Below are positions 19,588 through 27,635 of a stretch of 38,780 nt of DNA, one piece after another. Position numbers and translations under genes: made by a program. The notes beneath the pieces were generated by a model. It was not told the origin of the DNA. It was given only the letters and a program-made list of their open reading frames with translations, and searched no databases. Origin of the DNA: Actinomycetota bacterium (lineage in GTDB: Bacteria > Actinomycetota > Actinomycetes > Nanopelagicales > Nanopelagicaceae); the NCBI GenBank assembly GCA_009701575.1, contig WLJX01000012.1, positions 1 to 38,780 on the forward strand. Direction: 5' to 3'. Position 1 is the stretch's first letter. Each line of letters starts with the position of its first letter.

Positions 19588-19856
19588 GATTCGACAACCT
19601 CCAATTTCTTTCCCGTAACCTTTAATATGGCAGAAGTAAGTTTGGCAGTTTGTTCTGGTTTACGTGCGCTTTTAAAGTTGTGGTCGCCACTAAATTTTTC
19701 ACTATCGGCAAAGCTCACCTCCAAAATATCGCCCTCAAGTTTCACCAATCTGGCATCAAACCAGAGAAGCCAAGCGACGCGATCAACTTCTAAGACTGCA
19801 TCCAGAATTTGATTCCAAGACAATTTTAGAGTTTCCAGTGAGAATTCTGAGTTCAT
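19584..19856 (-). CDS. small stand-alone protein resembling the DnaX (gamma/tau) C-terminal domain
   Basis: A 90-aa protein lacking signal peptide and membrane segments. The pattern LSWNQILDAVLEVDRVAWLL, then LVKLEGDILEVSF, then KPEQTAKLTSAILKVTGKKLEV matches the domain near the C-terminus of actinobacterial DnaX (W..IL.AV...R..W.LL...A.V..L.G..L.V.F). No AAA+ part is attached. It sits between glcF (1-nt overlap) and the GH25 gene (4-nt overlap), so it is translated as part of that operon. Function is unknown; homology is judged by eye and should be tested with a profile search. Confidence 0.55.
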   Translation of the reverse strand: MNSEFSLETLKLSWNQILDAVLEVDRVAWLLWFDARLVKLEGDILEVSFADSEKFSGDHNFKSARKPEQTAKLTSAILKVTGKKLEVVES

Positions 19857-20902
19857 TATTTTTGGGAGATTGCAACGAGTTCAGCTAAATGAATAACCTT
19901 AGTTTTAACTCGAGCCCTGCGAAGTTCGGTAACAAGTTGGCGGGTACATCCAGGATTTACAGTTGCGATGTAATCAAGATTTAGGGCTTCAATTTCAGAT
20001 ACTTTCTGACTGACTACCTTGCGACTATTTTTCTTCTGCAATAGCGCGTAACTTCCAGCAGCGCCACAACAATCAGCGGCCCCTGGAATTTCAACATAAT
20101 CACCAAGTTGCTTCAATATTTCACGGGGCTCAGCGAAGACTCCCATTCCATTTCGCAGATGACAAGAATCTTGCAGTCCGACTCGGATTTTTCTATCCTT
20201 CTTAGAAATTGGTTTCAATTCAATTTCACGCTTTACCCACCACTGAGAAAACTCTTGAACTCGATCAGTTCCGATTACGGAAGATAGGTGTGCAGCACAA
20301 CCGCCTGCGGTAGTAAGAATTGTTCCTGGTAACTTTTCACCGAGTTGGCGCGCCATCTCTTTACCTTTATCAAGCTCACCATTGTGGGCATGAAGAGCGC
20401 CACAACATCCCTGATCTGATGAGCAAGACACTTCCGGAGCAAGTTTTGCAACAGCGCGGCTTACAGATGGAAATAGTCGGCGTTCAAAGCAGCCATACAT
20501 CAAATGTAAATCGCTCTGGGCGCTTCGACGCTTCGCCATCGGGGAAAATAAACCGAGAGCCCACATACCAATCTTTGAATCGACAATGAAAAATAGTCCG
20601 CGCACAATTAGTGGGCGATTCTTGCCCTGCCAAGTAATTTCGCGCATCTCTTCAAGTAGAACGCCATATTCAACGCCGGCGGGACAGACTGGTTCGCATG
20701 CGCGGCAACCAAGACAGAAGGAAGATTCCTGTAATAAATCTAGTGCGGGCAACTTGTCGTTCTGGACTGCGCGCATCAAAGTTATCCGACCGCGCGGTGA
20801 TGACTCTTCATTTCCAGTTAATTTGTATGTGGGGCAAGCAGGCAAGCAGTATCCGCAGGATATACAGCGATCTAATTTGTTTTGGCTAAATTTCTCTCTC
20901 AC
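19856..20902 (-). CDS. glcF: glycolate oxidase iron-sulfur subunit-like protein
   Basis: A 348-aa GlcF-type protein. The N-terminus has two 4Fe-4S motifs, CISCGYCLPACP (residues about 13-24) and CLGCRACEPVCPAGV (about 63-77). Two cysteine-rich CCG domains follow, with QGCCGALHAHNG and ADCCGAAGSY plus CHLRNGMG and NPGCTRQ. GlcF passes electrons from the FAD subunit GlcD to the quinone pool during glycolate (or other 2-hydroxyacid) oxidation. It overlaps glcD by 4 nt, which indicates coupled synthesis. No glcE is present in the window. A related lactate-type specificity cannot be excluded. Confidence 0.88.
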   Translation of the reverse strand: MREKFSQNKLDRCISCGYCLPACPTYKLTGNEESSPRGRITLMRAVQNDKLPALDLLQESSFCLGCRACEPVCPAGVEYGVLLEEMREITWQGKNRPLIVRGLFFIVDSKIGMWALGLFSPMAKRRSAQSDLHLMYGCFERRLFPSVSRAVAKLAPEVSCSSDQGCCGALHAHNGELDKGKEMARQLGEKLPGTILTTAGGCAAHLSSVIGTDRVQEFSQWWVKREIELKPISKKDRKIRVGLQDSCHLRNGMGVFAEPREILKQLGDYVEIPGAADCCGAAGSYALLQKKNSRKVVSQKVSEIEALNLDYIATVNPGCTRQLVTELRRARVKTKVIHLAELVAISQK

Positions 20903-22281
20903 GAGCCAATCCGTCCTGGATTTAAAATTCCAGCAGGATCAAATACTTTCTTAATATTTCGTTGCAATTGCATATTTGCAGTACCAATTTTTGCTTCTAG
21001 ATATGGCAACTTTGCGGACCCAACCCCATGTTCTCCCGTAATGCTGCCACCAAATTCGAGCGGGAGCGCAAAGATTTCAGCAAGTGCTAATTCAGCGGCC
21101 GCAACCTCTTTAGGATTATCTTTATCTAAAACTATTGTTGGGTGCAGATTTCCATCACCAGCATGCCCAAAAGTTCCAATCCGAAGTCCATGTTTCTTGC
21201 CAATACCTTCGATTCGATTTACAACTTCTGCCATCGCATTTCTTGGCACTGCAATATCTTCGAGAATAGATAGCGAACTCAATCTGGCAAGCGCTGGAAG
21301 TGAACATCTACGCGCATATAACAGAGCATCGGCAGCAGCAACATCAGCAGCAAGCGTTGCACCGCGACATCCAGTTGATGACTTCGCAATTTCTGCCATT
21401 TTAGAAACGCTCTGTTCAATAGAGATTGCATCGCCATCATCACCAAACAACAAGAGCGCTCCTGCTTTGGTATCTAAACCAAGATGAGCAAAATCTTCGA
21501 CCGCAACGACGCACGTGTTATCTAAGAATTCCAAGGTTGCCGGGAGAATTCCAGAAGTAATTATCTTTTCTACTGCCGCTGCAGCAGCCGCTAAATCTTC
21601 AAAGTAAGCGACACCATATTTAGATGCTTCGGGACGAGGTGCAAGTGCAACAATAATTTCAGTAAAGACCGCCAGTGTTCCTTCACTTCCAACCAATAAT
21701 CGGGTTACGTCATAACCAGCTACATCTTTTACTAAGCGCCCTCCAGTTCGAACAACTTCACCGGTACCTAGAACCGCTTCTAACCCCAGGATGTAATTTC
21801 GAGTTGTTCCATATTTAAGGCCGCGAAGTCCGCCAGCACTCGTAGCGACATTTCCCCCAATAGTTGAAACATTTCGTGATCCAGGGTCTGGCACAAAACG
21901 CAGGCCCTCTTTTTCAACTAACTGATCTAAGACTAAATTTGTTACCCCTGGTTGCACTACAGCAATCATTTCGGACTTTGAAACTTCTAAAATTTGATTC
22001 ATATTTGTCATGCTCATGACAATCCCACCATTTAGTGGAACTGTCGCCGCACATAAATTACTTCCGGCGCCTCTCGCAATAATTGGTGTCTTAGTATCGT
22101 GAGCAAACTTCACTATCTTTGCAACTTCTGCAGTATTTCTAGGAGCCACAATTACTTCGGGCAGACCATCAAACATTGGCGTTGCATCGCGGCTATAAGC
22201 CTGTAATGAAACCGCATCGCTGCGCACAACATCGCTGCCGACAAGGGCAGTTAATTTGGCGACTAAATCAGATACAGACAC
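20899..22281 (-). CDS. glcD: FAD-linked glycolate oxidase subunit GlcD-like
   Basis: A 460-aa FAD-linked 2-hydroxyacid oxidase/dehydrogenase of the PCMH type. FAD-binding blocks: IIARGAGSNLCAATVPLNGG, FVPDPGSRNVSTIGGNVATS (and AGGLRGLKYGTTRNYILG), and VGSEGTLAVFTEI; the C-terminal cap domain has FGHAGDGNLHPTIV, SITGEHGVGSAKLPYL and FDPAGILNPGRI. These fit GlcD, which oxidises glycolate to glyoxylate; D-lactate dehydrogenases of the same family are the alternative. Glycolate is a common product released by algae, which suits a freshwater heterotroph (inference). It starts 21 bp after nnrD. Confidence 0.9.
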   Translation of the reverse strand: MSVSDLVAKLTALVGSDVVRSDAVSLQAYSRDATPMFDGLPEVIVAPRNTAEVAKIVKFAHDTKTPIIARGAGSNLCAATVPLNGGIVMSMTNMNQILEVSKSEMIAVVQPGVTNLVLDQLVEKEGLRFVPDPGSRNVSTIGGNVATSAGGLRGLKYGTTRNYILGLEAVLGTGEVVRTGGRLVKDVAGYDVTRLLVGSEGTLAVFTEIIVALAPRPEASKYGVAYFEDLAAAAAAVEKIITSGILPATLEFLDNTCVVAVEDFAHLGLDTKAGALLLFGDDGDAISIEQSVSKMAEIAKSSTGCRGATLAADVAAADALLYARRCSLPALARLSSLSILEDIAVPRNAMAEVVNRIEGIGKKHGLRIGTFGHAGDGNLHPTIVLDKDNPKEVAAAELALAEIFALPLEFGGSITGEHGVGSAKLPYLEAKIGTANMQLQRNIKKVFDPAGILNPGRIGS

Positions 22282-22302
22282 GAGGTAATTAAACCATCGC
22301 CA

Positions 22303-23133
22303 CTAGGCAAGTACCTTGCGGATTGCCTCTGGAATGCAATCAATAATCATCGAAGCCGAGATTGGTCCACCTTTTGAGGCAAGACGAGCCGCGCGGTCAT
22401 GAATAAAGGAGGCAGTCGCTGCTATCTCCGCAAATCTATTTGCTGAACTCAATATTTCAATCTCATTGGTTGCAGCAATAGCGCCGATAATTCCGGCGAG
22501 CACATCACCAGAACCTGCGGTTGCAAGCCATGGAGTTGATTCAGGAAGTTCAATAATAATTTCATTATTTGCTACAACCGTTTTTGATCCTTTAAGTAAA
22601 ACTGTAACTCCCAAGATGTCGGCACATTCTTGGGCCCACCGTTTTGGATCATCTGAAATCTCATCAGCTGATACCGCAATTCCATACCTCCCAAGAAGTT
22701 TCGCTAACTCACCAGCATGTGGAGTTATCAAAGTTGGTTGCTCTAATTTATCTGCCAAATAAAGCGCGCCCGCATCCAAAATAGTTGGCACACTTTGTAA
22801 ACCAATTACTTTAAACCAACGATGACGAAGCCAAGTTGTATAATCATCAAATTTGTCGCTAACAATTCCAGATCCCGCAACCCATGCCGTTACAGCGCCA
22901 GGTTGCACGACAACTTCTGGAGATGAATGCAGAACAAGATGAGCAAGTCCGGATGAACTATAGAAACGAACCATTCCAACACCTGTTGCAACAGCAGCGC
23001 TGGTCGATAGAACAGCAGCACCTGGATATTGCGCAGAACCAGTTATAACCCCGAGTACACCTCTGGAATATTTATGGTCATATACCTTTGGAATTGCCAC
23101 ACATTTTTTGCTTTTTGCTTCGCTCCAGATCAT
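22303..23133 (-). CDS. nnrD: ADP-dependent NAD(P)H-hydrate dehydratase
   Basis: A 276-aa ribokinase-like repair enzyme that dehydrates damaged NAD(P)H hydrates. Family blocks: HKYSRGVLGVITGSAQYPGAAVL near the N-terminus (phosphate-binding), TLITPHAGELAKLLG in the middle, and WLATAGSGDVLAGIIGA with the catalytic Asp of the GSGD motif near residue 210. In many bacteria this domain is fused to an NnrE epimerase; here only NnrD is present and no epimerase is in the window. First gene of the minus-strand run; a TACTGT box lies 8 nt before the ATG. Confidence 0.92.
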   Translation of the reverse strand: MIWSEAKSKKCVAIPKVYDHKYSRGVLGVITGSAQYPGAAVLSTSAAVATGVGMVRFYSSSGLAHLVLHSSPEVVVQPGAVTAWVAGSGIVSDKFDDYTTWLRHRWFKVIGLQSVPTILDAGALYLADKLEQPTLITPHAGELAKLLGRYGIAVSADEISDDPKRWAQECADILGVTVLLKGSKTVVANNEIIIELPESTPWLATAGSGDVLAGIIGAIAATNEIEILSSANRFAEIAATASFIHDRAARLASKGGPISASMIIDCIPEAIRKVLA

Positions 23134-23180
23134 GCTTCAAACAGTAGTCCAATGTTCTAATCTCGCGTAGTGACCGCTGA

Positions 23181-23219
23181 TATAGTTCACGCTTATATAT
23201 TCTAAATTTTCAGGGGGAG
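23181..23219 (+). promoter_or_regulatory. promoter -10 box and strong RBS of the ABC/adenylation operon
   Basis: TATAGT at 23181-23186 is a good -10 hexamer; no convincing -35 stands 16-18 bases before it. A GGGGGAG ribosome binding site occupies 23213-23219, nine bases before the ATG at 23229. It is the strongest RBS I see in the window and sits in the 95-bp divergent gap to nnrD. Confidence 0.5.
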
Positions 23220-23228
23220 ATCACATAA

Positions 23229-24272
23229 ATGCGCGTTAGAAAAAATTTGATTCCAGCGCTTCTACTTCCCTTAATTTTGGTGTTGACTCCCGGAATTTCG
23301 AATGCAGATACAACGGCACCAGCTCTTGCGTGTGTTCAACCAGCATCAACTCCAAATGAAGTTGGAACGTTAATCTTGGCCGCACAAGTTCAACAATTGA
23401 CTTCCACGGAATGGGGAATCAGACAGGGTTGTTTCAAGAAGTATGGGCTAACCGTTAAGACAACTTCAACAACAAGTTCAACTATTGGAATCGCAGGCGT
23501 GATTAGTGGAACATATGACTTGGCAGCCACAAGTCCGGTCAATTTAATTCAAGCAAAAATAAATAGCGGATTCGCTGGAAAAATTATTGCTCCTAAACAT
23601 GGATATTCGACTGAAGAACTTGCACGGGCTAAGCGAGAGCCATTTTTCCCAAATGAATTGCTACTTCAGACTGCACTAATCGTGCGATCAGATTCAAGAA
23701 TCAAGAGTTGGAAAGACCTTGATAAGAAGAAAATCGCCACGCAAACTTTCCAGAGCGCAGATCATGCGGGTCTGCTTCTCGGCATGCGAAGTGAAGGGGT
23801 AAGGAATCCAAAGTCAGAAATTTTGTCCATGCCACCATCTCAAATGGTTGATGCATTAAAGCGCGGTGATGTTGATGCCGCTATCATGAATGATCCATTC
23901 GCAACACAGATGGTCTTAGATGGTGGCAGGATTATTGGGTACCCGCAAACTTTTTTTGCTGAACCCGGTTCCGCTGTTGTATTTTTTAGTTCGGCTGAAA
24001 TTATTAAGAATAAGTCCAAAGAGATGCGAATCTTTAGAAAGGCAACTTTGGAAATTAATAAGTTGTTGAACAAGCCTGAAAATGAGGCTTCATTCCGTAA
24101 GGTCGTTGTTGATATTACGAAAGTTACCCCTGAAGTGGCAGCGAAGACCCGGATGCCACTTATGATGGAGAAAAACGTGACTATTCCTGAAATTGCATAT
24201 ATCCCAAGTAAACTTAAGAAAGTCGGCTTCTTGAAGGGGCGCTTTGACCTAGGGCCACTATTTTTTAACTAA
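23229..24272 (+). CDS. secreted ABC-transporter substrate-binding protein, NMT1/SsuA-like (copy 1)
   Basis: A 347-aa periplasmic-binding-type protein. Signal peptide LIPALLLPLILVLTPGISNA with cleavage near residue 26. The start of lobe 1, LILAAQVQQLTSTEWGIRQGCFKKYGL, is typical of NMT1/SsuA/TauA binding proteins, followed by GIAGVISGTYDLAATSPVN; KDLDKKKIATQTFQSADHAGLLLGM and RGDVDAAIMNDPFATQM are the family's later landmarks. C35 and C68 are conserved in copy 2 and could form a disulfide; ALAC at 32-35 is not a consensus lipobox. It is close in sequence to the gene at 24287, so the pair arose by duplication. The ligand is unknown. Confidence 0.85.
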   Translation: MRVRKNLIPALLLPLILVLTPGISNADTTAPALACVQPASTPNEVGTLILAAQVQQLTSTEWGIRQGCFKKYGLTVKTTSTTSSTIGIAGVISGTYDLAATSPVNLIQAKINSGFAGKIIAPKHGYSTEELARAKREPFFPNELLLQTALIVRSDSRIKSWKDLDKKKIATQTFQSADHAGLLLGMRSEGVRNPKSEILSMPPSQMVDALKRGDVDAAIMNDPFATQMVLDGGRIIGYPQTFFAEPGSAVVFFSSAEIIKNKSKEMRIFRKATLEINKLLNKPENEASFRKVVVDITKVTPEVAAKTRMPLMMEKNVTIPEIAYIPSKLKKVGFLKGRFDLGPLFFN

Positions 24273-24286
24273 GGAGATAGCTTGAA

Positions 24287-25324
24287 ATGAGAAGATTTCG
24301 TGAGATTTGTGCCTCATTTGTAATTCTTGCGATAACAATTACAGCCACAAATACTGCGGTATCTGATACCCAAATCACTCTTGCTTGTGAATCGTCAGCT
24401 CCTGTAACTGAAATTGGTCGATTAACAATTGGTGCTTCGATCCAAAATTTGCCCTCGGTGGAATGGGGAATTCGACAGGGATGTTTCAAGAAGTATGGAT
24501 TGACGGTTAAATCTGCTCCTGTTGCAACATTCCCTCTTGGGCTTGCCGGATTGATAAGCAAAAGTTATGACCTTTATGGAACAACTCCAGTTAATTTCCT
24601 AAAGGCTATTGCAGATGGCACATTTAAAGGAAAAATCGTTGCGTCTAAATATGGTTACACAGCTCCCGAACTCGAAAGAGTTAAGCAGGAACCCTTATAC
24701 CCAGGCGAGCTTCTAATGGGAACGGCTCTTATAGTTAAGAAGAGTTCCAATATTTTTAGTTACAAAGATTTAGTGGGCAAGAAAATCGCGATTCTCTCCT
24801 TTCAGGGCGCGGATCACGCGGGGATTTTACTTGCGATGCGCGAGCTCGGCATAAGAAACCCAAAGATTGAATTTTTGGCGATGTCAAATACTCAAATGTC
24901 GGATGTGTTAAAGAATGGCGACGTGGATGCCGTTGTATCTGCTGATCCAATTGCCTCCCAAATAATTCATGATTTTGGAAGGTTAGTTGCCTATCCAGGT
25001 ATATATATGCAGGAGATTGGAACTGCCTTTGTTTTTATTACCTCTGAGGAAACTTCAAAGGAAAAGACATTAGCCCTCAGAGCTTTTCAAAAAGCTAATC
25101 TTGAAATAAATAGATTATTGAACAAGCCTGAAAATGAAGCGAGTTATCGGAAGACGCTATCGGAAGTCTCAAAAGTAAGCCAAGAAGTCGCGAATAAAGT
25201 TCGAATCACAGTTTTTTCGGAGAACAACGTAACTATTTCACAACTAGCCTACTTGCCGAGCAGGCTCAAAAAAGTAGGGTTCTATAAAGGTAGATTTGAA
25301 CTAGGGCCGGTCTTATTTAGGTGA
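24287..25324 (+). CDS. secreted ABC-transporter substrate-binding protein, NMT1/SsuA-like (copy 2)
   Basis: A 345-aa paralog of the preceding protein: shared EWGIRQGCFKKYGLTVK, SADHAG/GADHAG, LEINRLLNKPENEAS(F/Y)RK and a common end (LKKVGF.KGRF.LGP..F). Signal peptide at residues about 1-26. C34 and C66 match C35 and C68 of copy 1. Binding-cleft segments differ: copy 1 has NDPFATQMVLDGG where copy 2 has ADPIASQIIHDFG, and copy 1 has GTYDLAATSPVN where copy 2 has KSYDLYGTTPVN, so the two may bind related but different ligands. AAGGAG lies ten bases before the ATG. The stop overlaps the first permease gene by 4 nt. Confidence 0.85.
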   Translation: MRRFREICASFVILAITITATNTAVSDTQITLACESSAPVTEIGRLTIGASIQNLPSVEWGIRQGCFKKYGLTVKSAPVATFPLGLAGLISKSYDLYGTTPVNFLKAIADGTFKGKIVASKYGYTAPELERVKQEPLYPGELLMGTALIVKKSSNIFSYKDLVGKKIAILSFQGADHAGILLAMRELGIRNPKIEFLAMSNTQMSDVLKNGDVDAVVSADPIASQIIHDFGRLVAYPGIYMQEIGTAFVFITSEETSKEKTLALRAFQKANLEINRLLNKPENEASYRKTLSEVSKVSQEVANKVRITVFSENNVTISQLAYLPSRLKKVGFYKGRFELGPVLFR

Positions 25325-26094
25325 AACTGCTTCCAGTTCAAAGAAAATTCGTGAATATTGGACAGAACTACGCTTTAACTTTTGGTATCACAGCTGCACT
25401 TTGGGAGTGCGCCGCTCTTACCGTAAATTCTAGAAGTTTCCCTCACCTGAACTCTGTCTTGTTGGATTTACTTAATCTCATAAAGAATATTGATTTCTGG
25501 AAGAGTCTGATCGTAACTTTCAACTTAACCATAATTGGTTTTGTGATCGGGGCGCTATTCGCATTTGCACTTGGTCTAGCTACTGCATTGAACAAAAGGC
25601 TAAATCTCTTGTTGTCTTCGTCCATTAACTTTTTGCGCTCTATCCCATCAGTGGTTTTTCTACCCTTGTTGGTCGCATCAATCGGAGCGTCTGCGAGGAC
25701 GGCAATAATACTTACCGCACTAGTGGTTTCGCTAAAATTGGTAATCTTTGTGTCCAGAGGTGTCCTGGAAACCGAAATGGAACATATTGAATTTGCAAAG
25801 ATCTATCACTTAAGTACTTTCTCTAAAATTTGTAACATTTATATACCGTCTTTATTTTCGGTGGTAAGCACAGGATTTCGACTTTCAGCGTCAAGAGCTT
25901 TTGGCACTGTAATTGCTTCGGGCATAATTATTGGTACGCCTGGCTTGGGCCGAGATTTACTTTTCGCCGAATCAAATGCGGAGTACGAAAGAGTGTTTTC
26001 TTACGTAATCATTTTGGGCATTGTCGGAACGTTGATTTATGCGACCTTTAACGTAATTGAACGCCAGTTTATACATTGGCGCGTGAATATATGA
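25321..26094 (+). CDS. ABC-transporter permease, SsuC/TauC-like (permease A)
   Basis: A 257-aa inner-membrane protein with about six membrane segments. The SsuC/ThiX-type core is recognisable from NFLRSIPSVVFLPLLVASIGASARTAII. The EAA loop, which should dock on the ATPase, is degenerate (EHIEFAKIYHLSTFSKICNIYIP) and lacks the usual glycine. TPGLGRDLLF and the last two hydrophobic segments follow. The GTG start at 25321 overlaps the stop of binding protein 2. The protein probably pairs with permease B at 26076, which it overlaps by 19 nt. Confidence 0.85.
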   Translation: MKLLPVQRKFVNIGQNYALTFGITAALWECAALTVNSRSFPHLNSVLLDLLNLIKNIDFWKSLIVTFNLTIIGFVIGALFAFALGLATALNKRLNLLLSSSINFLRSIPSVVFLPLLVASIGASARTAIILTALVVSLKLVIFVSRGVLETEMEHIEFAKIYHLSTFSKICNIYIPSLFSVVSTGFRLSASRAFGTVIASGIIIGTPGLGRDLLFAESNAEYERVFSYVIILGIVGTLIYATFNVIERQFIHWRVNI

Positions 26095-26861
26095 AGAAGA
26101 AGGTTAATAGTATTTTTTGGACGTTATTGCTGCCCTCTTTTATCTTAATTTTCTGGGAGATAGTCTCTGGGTTCAAGCCAAATCCTTTCTTCCCACCACC
26201 TTCTAGAATTGCCGGCGCGATTCAGGAAGTCATTTCTATTGAATGGATTTTATCTTCAGTAAAACCTAGTTTCATTGTGCTCTTTGTTGGTTATTTCGTT
26301 GGAGCTATTTTGGGTCTTGTAATTGGATCGCTCTTGGGCGAATTTGTGAAGATGCGAATTGTTTTCCTACCAATTTGCAATTTCATAAGAAGTATTCCAA
26401 GTGTTGCCAAGGTTCCTTTGATTTTATCTATTATGGGATTGGGATTATCGACTCGAATTTCAACGGTAGTAATTGCCGTTTTGTTCCCCGTTCTCATGTC
26501 CACCGTGCGTGCGATAGCGGCTACGAGAAATGAGCTCCTGGATCTCAACAGAACACTTAAATTTGGAAGAATTAGAGGGTTAGTTTCGATTCGAGTTCCT
26601 GCCGCGATTGGTGAAATTCTCACCGGACTACACGCTAGCGTCCAAGTTGCAGTATTGGCGATGATCGTAAGTGAAATGTTGGGCTCTGGAGTTGGAATTG
26701 GCGCTTTCATTATTCAATCTCAATCTACCTTTAGAATAGCCAACATGTGGGTCGGAGTATTTATTGTCGGTTTAATTGGCCTTGCTCTGAATTACCTATT
26801 TATGAAGATTGAACGAAAAGTGGCCCCTTGGTACTTCAAATCTAAGGGTTTAATTGCATGA
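26076..26861 (+). CDS. ABC-transporter permease, SsuC/TauC-like (permease B)
   Basis: A 261-aa inner-membrane protein with about six membrane segments. Landmarks: WEIVSGFKPNPFFPPPSRI, CNFIRSIPSVAKVPLILSIMGLG, an EAA-like loop (LDLNRTLKFGRIRGLVSIRVP) and MLGSGVGIGAFII. Only moderately similar to permease A, so the transporter likely has a heterodimeric channel, whereas Ssu/Tau/Thi systems usually encode one permease that forms a homodimer. The start at 26076 overlaps permease A by 19 nt; the ATG at 26091 (MKKKVNSIFW) is a good alternative that would reduce this to 4 nt. The stop overlaps the ATPase start by 4 nt. Confidence 0.85.
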   Translation: MAREYMKKKVNSIFWTLLLPSFILIFWEIVSGFKPNPFFPPPSRIAGAIQEVISIEWILSSVKPSFIVLFVGYFVGAILGLVIGSLLGEFVKMRIVFLPICNFIRSIPSVAKVPLILSIMGLGLSTRISTVVIAVLFPVLMSTVRAIAATRNELLDLNRTLKFGRIRGLVSIRVPAAIGEILTGLHASVQVAVLAMIVSEMLGSGVGIGAFIIQSQSTFRIANMWVGVFIVGLIGLALNYLFMKIERKVAPWYFKSKGLIA

Positions 26862-27634
26862 AAGATAGAAGTAAACATATTGAAATCCTGAATCTCTCAA
26901 AGAGTTTTGAAAATAGTGGATCCGAGCTTAAGGTTTTAAAAAATATCTCACTGGATGTTAGTAGCGGTGAGTTCATCGCAATATGTGGGCGCTCAGGAGT
27001 TGGCAAATCGACGCTTATTAGAATGATTGCTGGACTAGTAAAACCAAGTTCTGGAACTGTTGCAATTGACGGTGATTTGGTAGTTAATCCGCCAAATTCG
27101 ATGGGTTTTGTAACTCAAGATTATTCCCGTTCACTACTACCATGGTTTTCAGTTGAAAAGAATGTAGCCCTACCTTTTAAAGCAAAGAACTTTTCAAAGC
27201 TAGAGAAGAAAAGAAAAGTAGAGGAAGTCTTGGAAGCAGTAGGTTTGGCCGATTTCGCCAAATTCTATCCTTGGCAGCTTTCTGGTGGAATGCAACAACG
27301 AGTTGCAATTGCCCGCTCTCTCGTCTTAGATCCTAAGTTACTTCTTCTCGACGAACCATTTGCCTCTGTCGATGCCCAGATTCGGTTGGAGCTTGAAGAC
27401 TTGATTGCAAATATTGTTTTACAGAAGAAAATAACAACGATAATAGTTACCCACGATATTGATGAAGCGATTTACTTAGCGGACCGAGTAATTCTCATAT
27501 CTGACTCTCCAGCGTCAGTATCAAAAATAATTCAAGTAAAATTGGCGCGCCCAAGAAGCCAGACTGAAACTAGATCAGATCCAAAATTCGTCAAGATGCG
27601 CACCCAGCTTTATGCATCTTTGAGAGGCAAATAA
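26858..27634 (+). CDS. ABC-transporter ATP-binding protein, SsuB/TauB-like
   Basis: A 258-aa ATPase with all motifs: Walker A GRSGVGKST near residue 43-51, Q-loop VTQDYSRSLLPWF, signature LSGGMQQRVAIARSL, Walker B LLLLDEPFASVDA, and H-loop THDIDEAIYLADRV. Pattern and length match the SsuB/TauB group. It energises the permease pair encoded just upstream. The stop is followed after one base by the TTG start of the first adenylate-forming enzyme, so transporter and enzymes are cotranscribed. Confidence 0.92.
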   Translation: MKDRSKHIEILNLSKSFENSGSELKVLKNISLDVSSGEFIAICGRSGVGKSTLIRMIAGLVKPSSGTVAIDGDLVVNPPNSMGFVTQDYSRSLLPWFSVEKNVALPFKAKNFSKLEKKRKVEEVLEAVGLADFAKFYPWQLSGGMQQRVAIARSLVLDPKLLLLDEPFASVDAQIRLELEDLIANIVLQKKITTIIVTHDIDEAIYLADRVILISDSPASVSKIIQVKLARPRSQTETRSDPKFVKMRTQLYASLRGK

Positions 27635-27635
27635 C

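Noticed and set aside
23315-23333. Lipobox in binding protein 1 (ALAC)
   Set aside because: The residues before the cysteine do not follow the L-A/S-G/A-C consensus, and the cleavage site NA-D at residue 26 is a better match to ordinary secretion.
24072-24090. Inverted repeat AAGCCT-N7-AGGCTT as a regulatory hairpin
   Set aside because: It lies inside the binding-protein gene and encodes the conserved KPENEAS segment; the paralog keeps the residues but not the symmetry.
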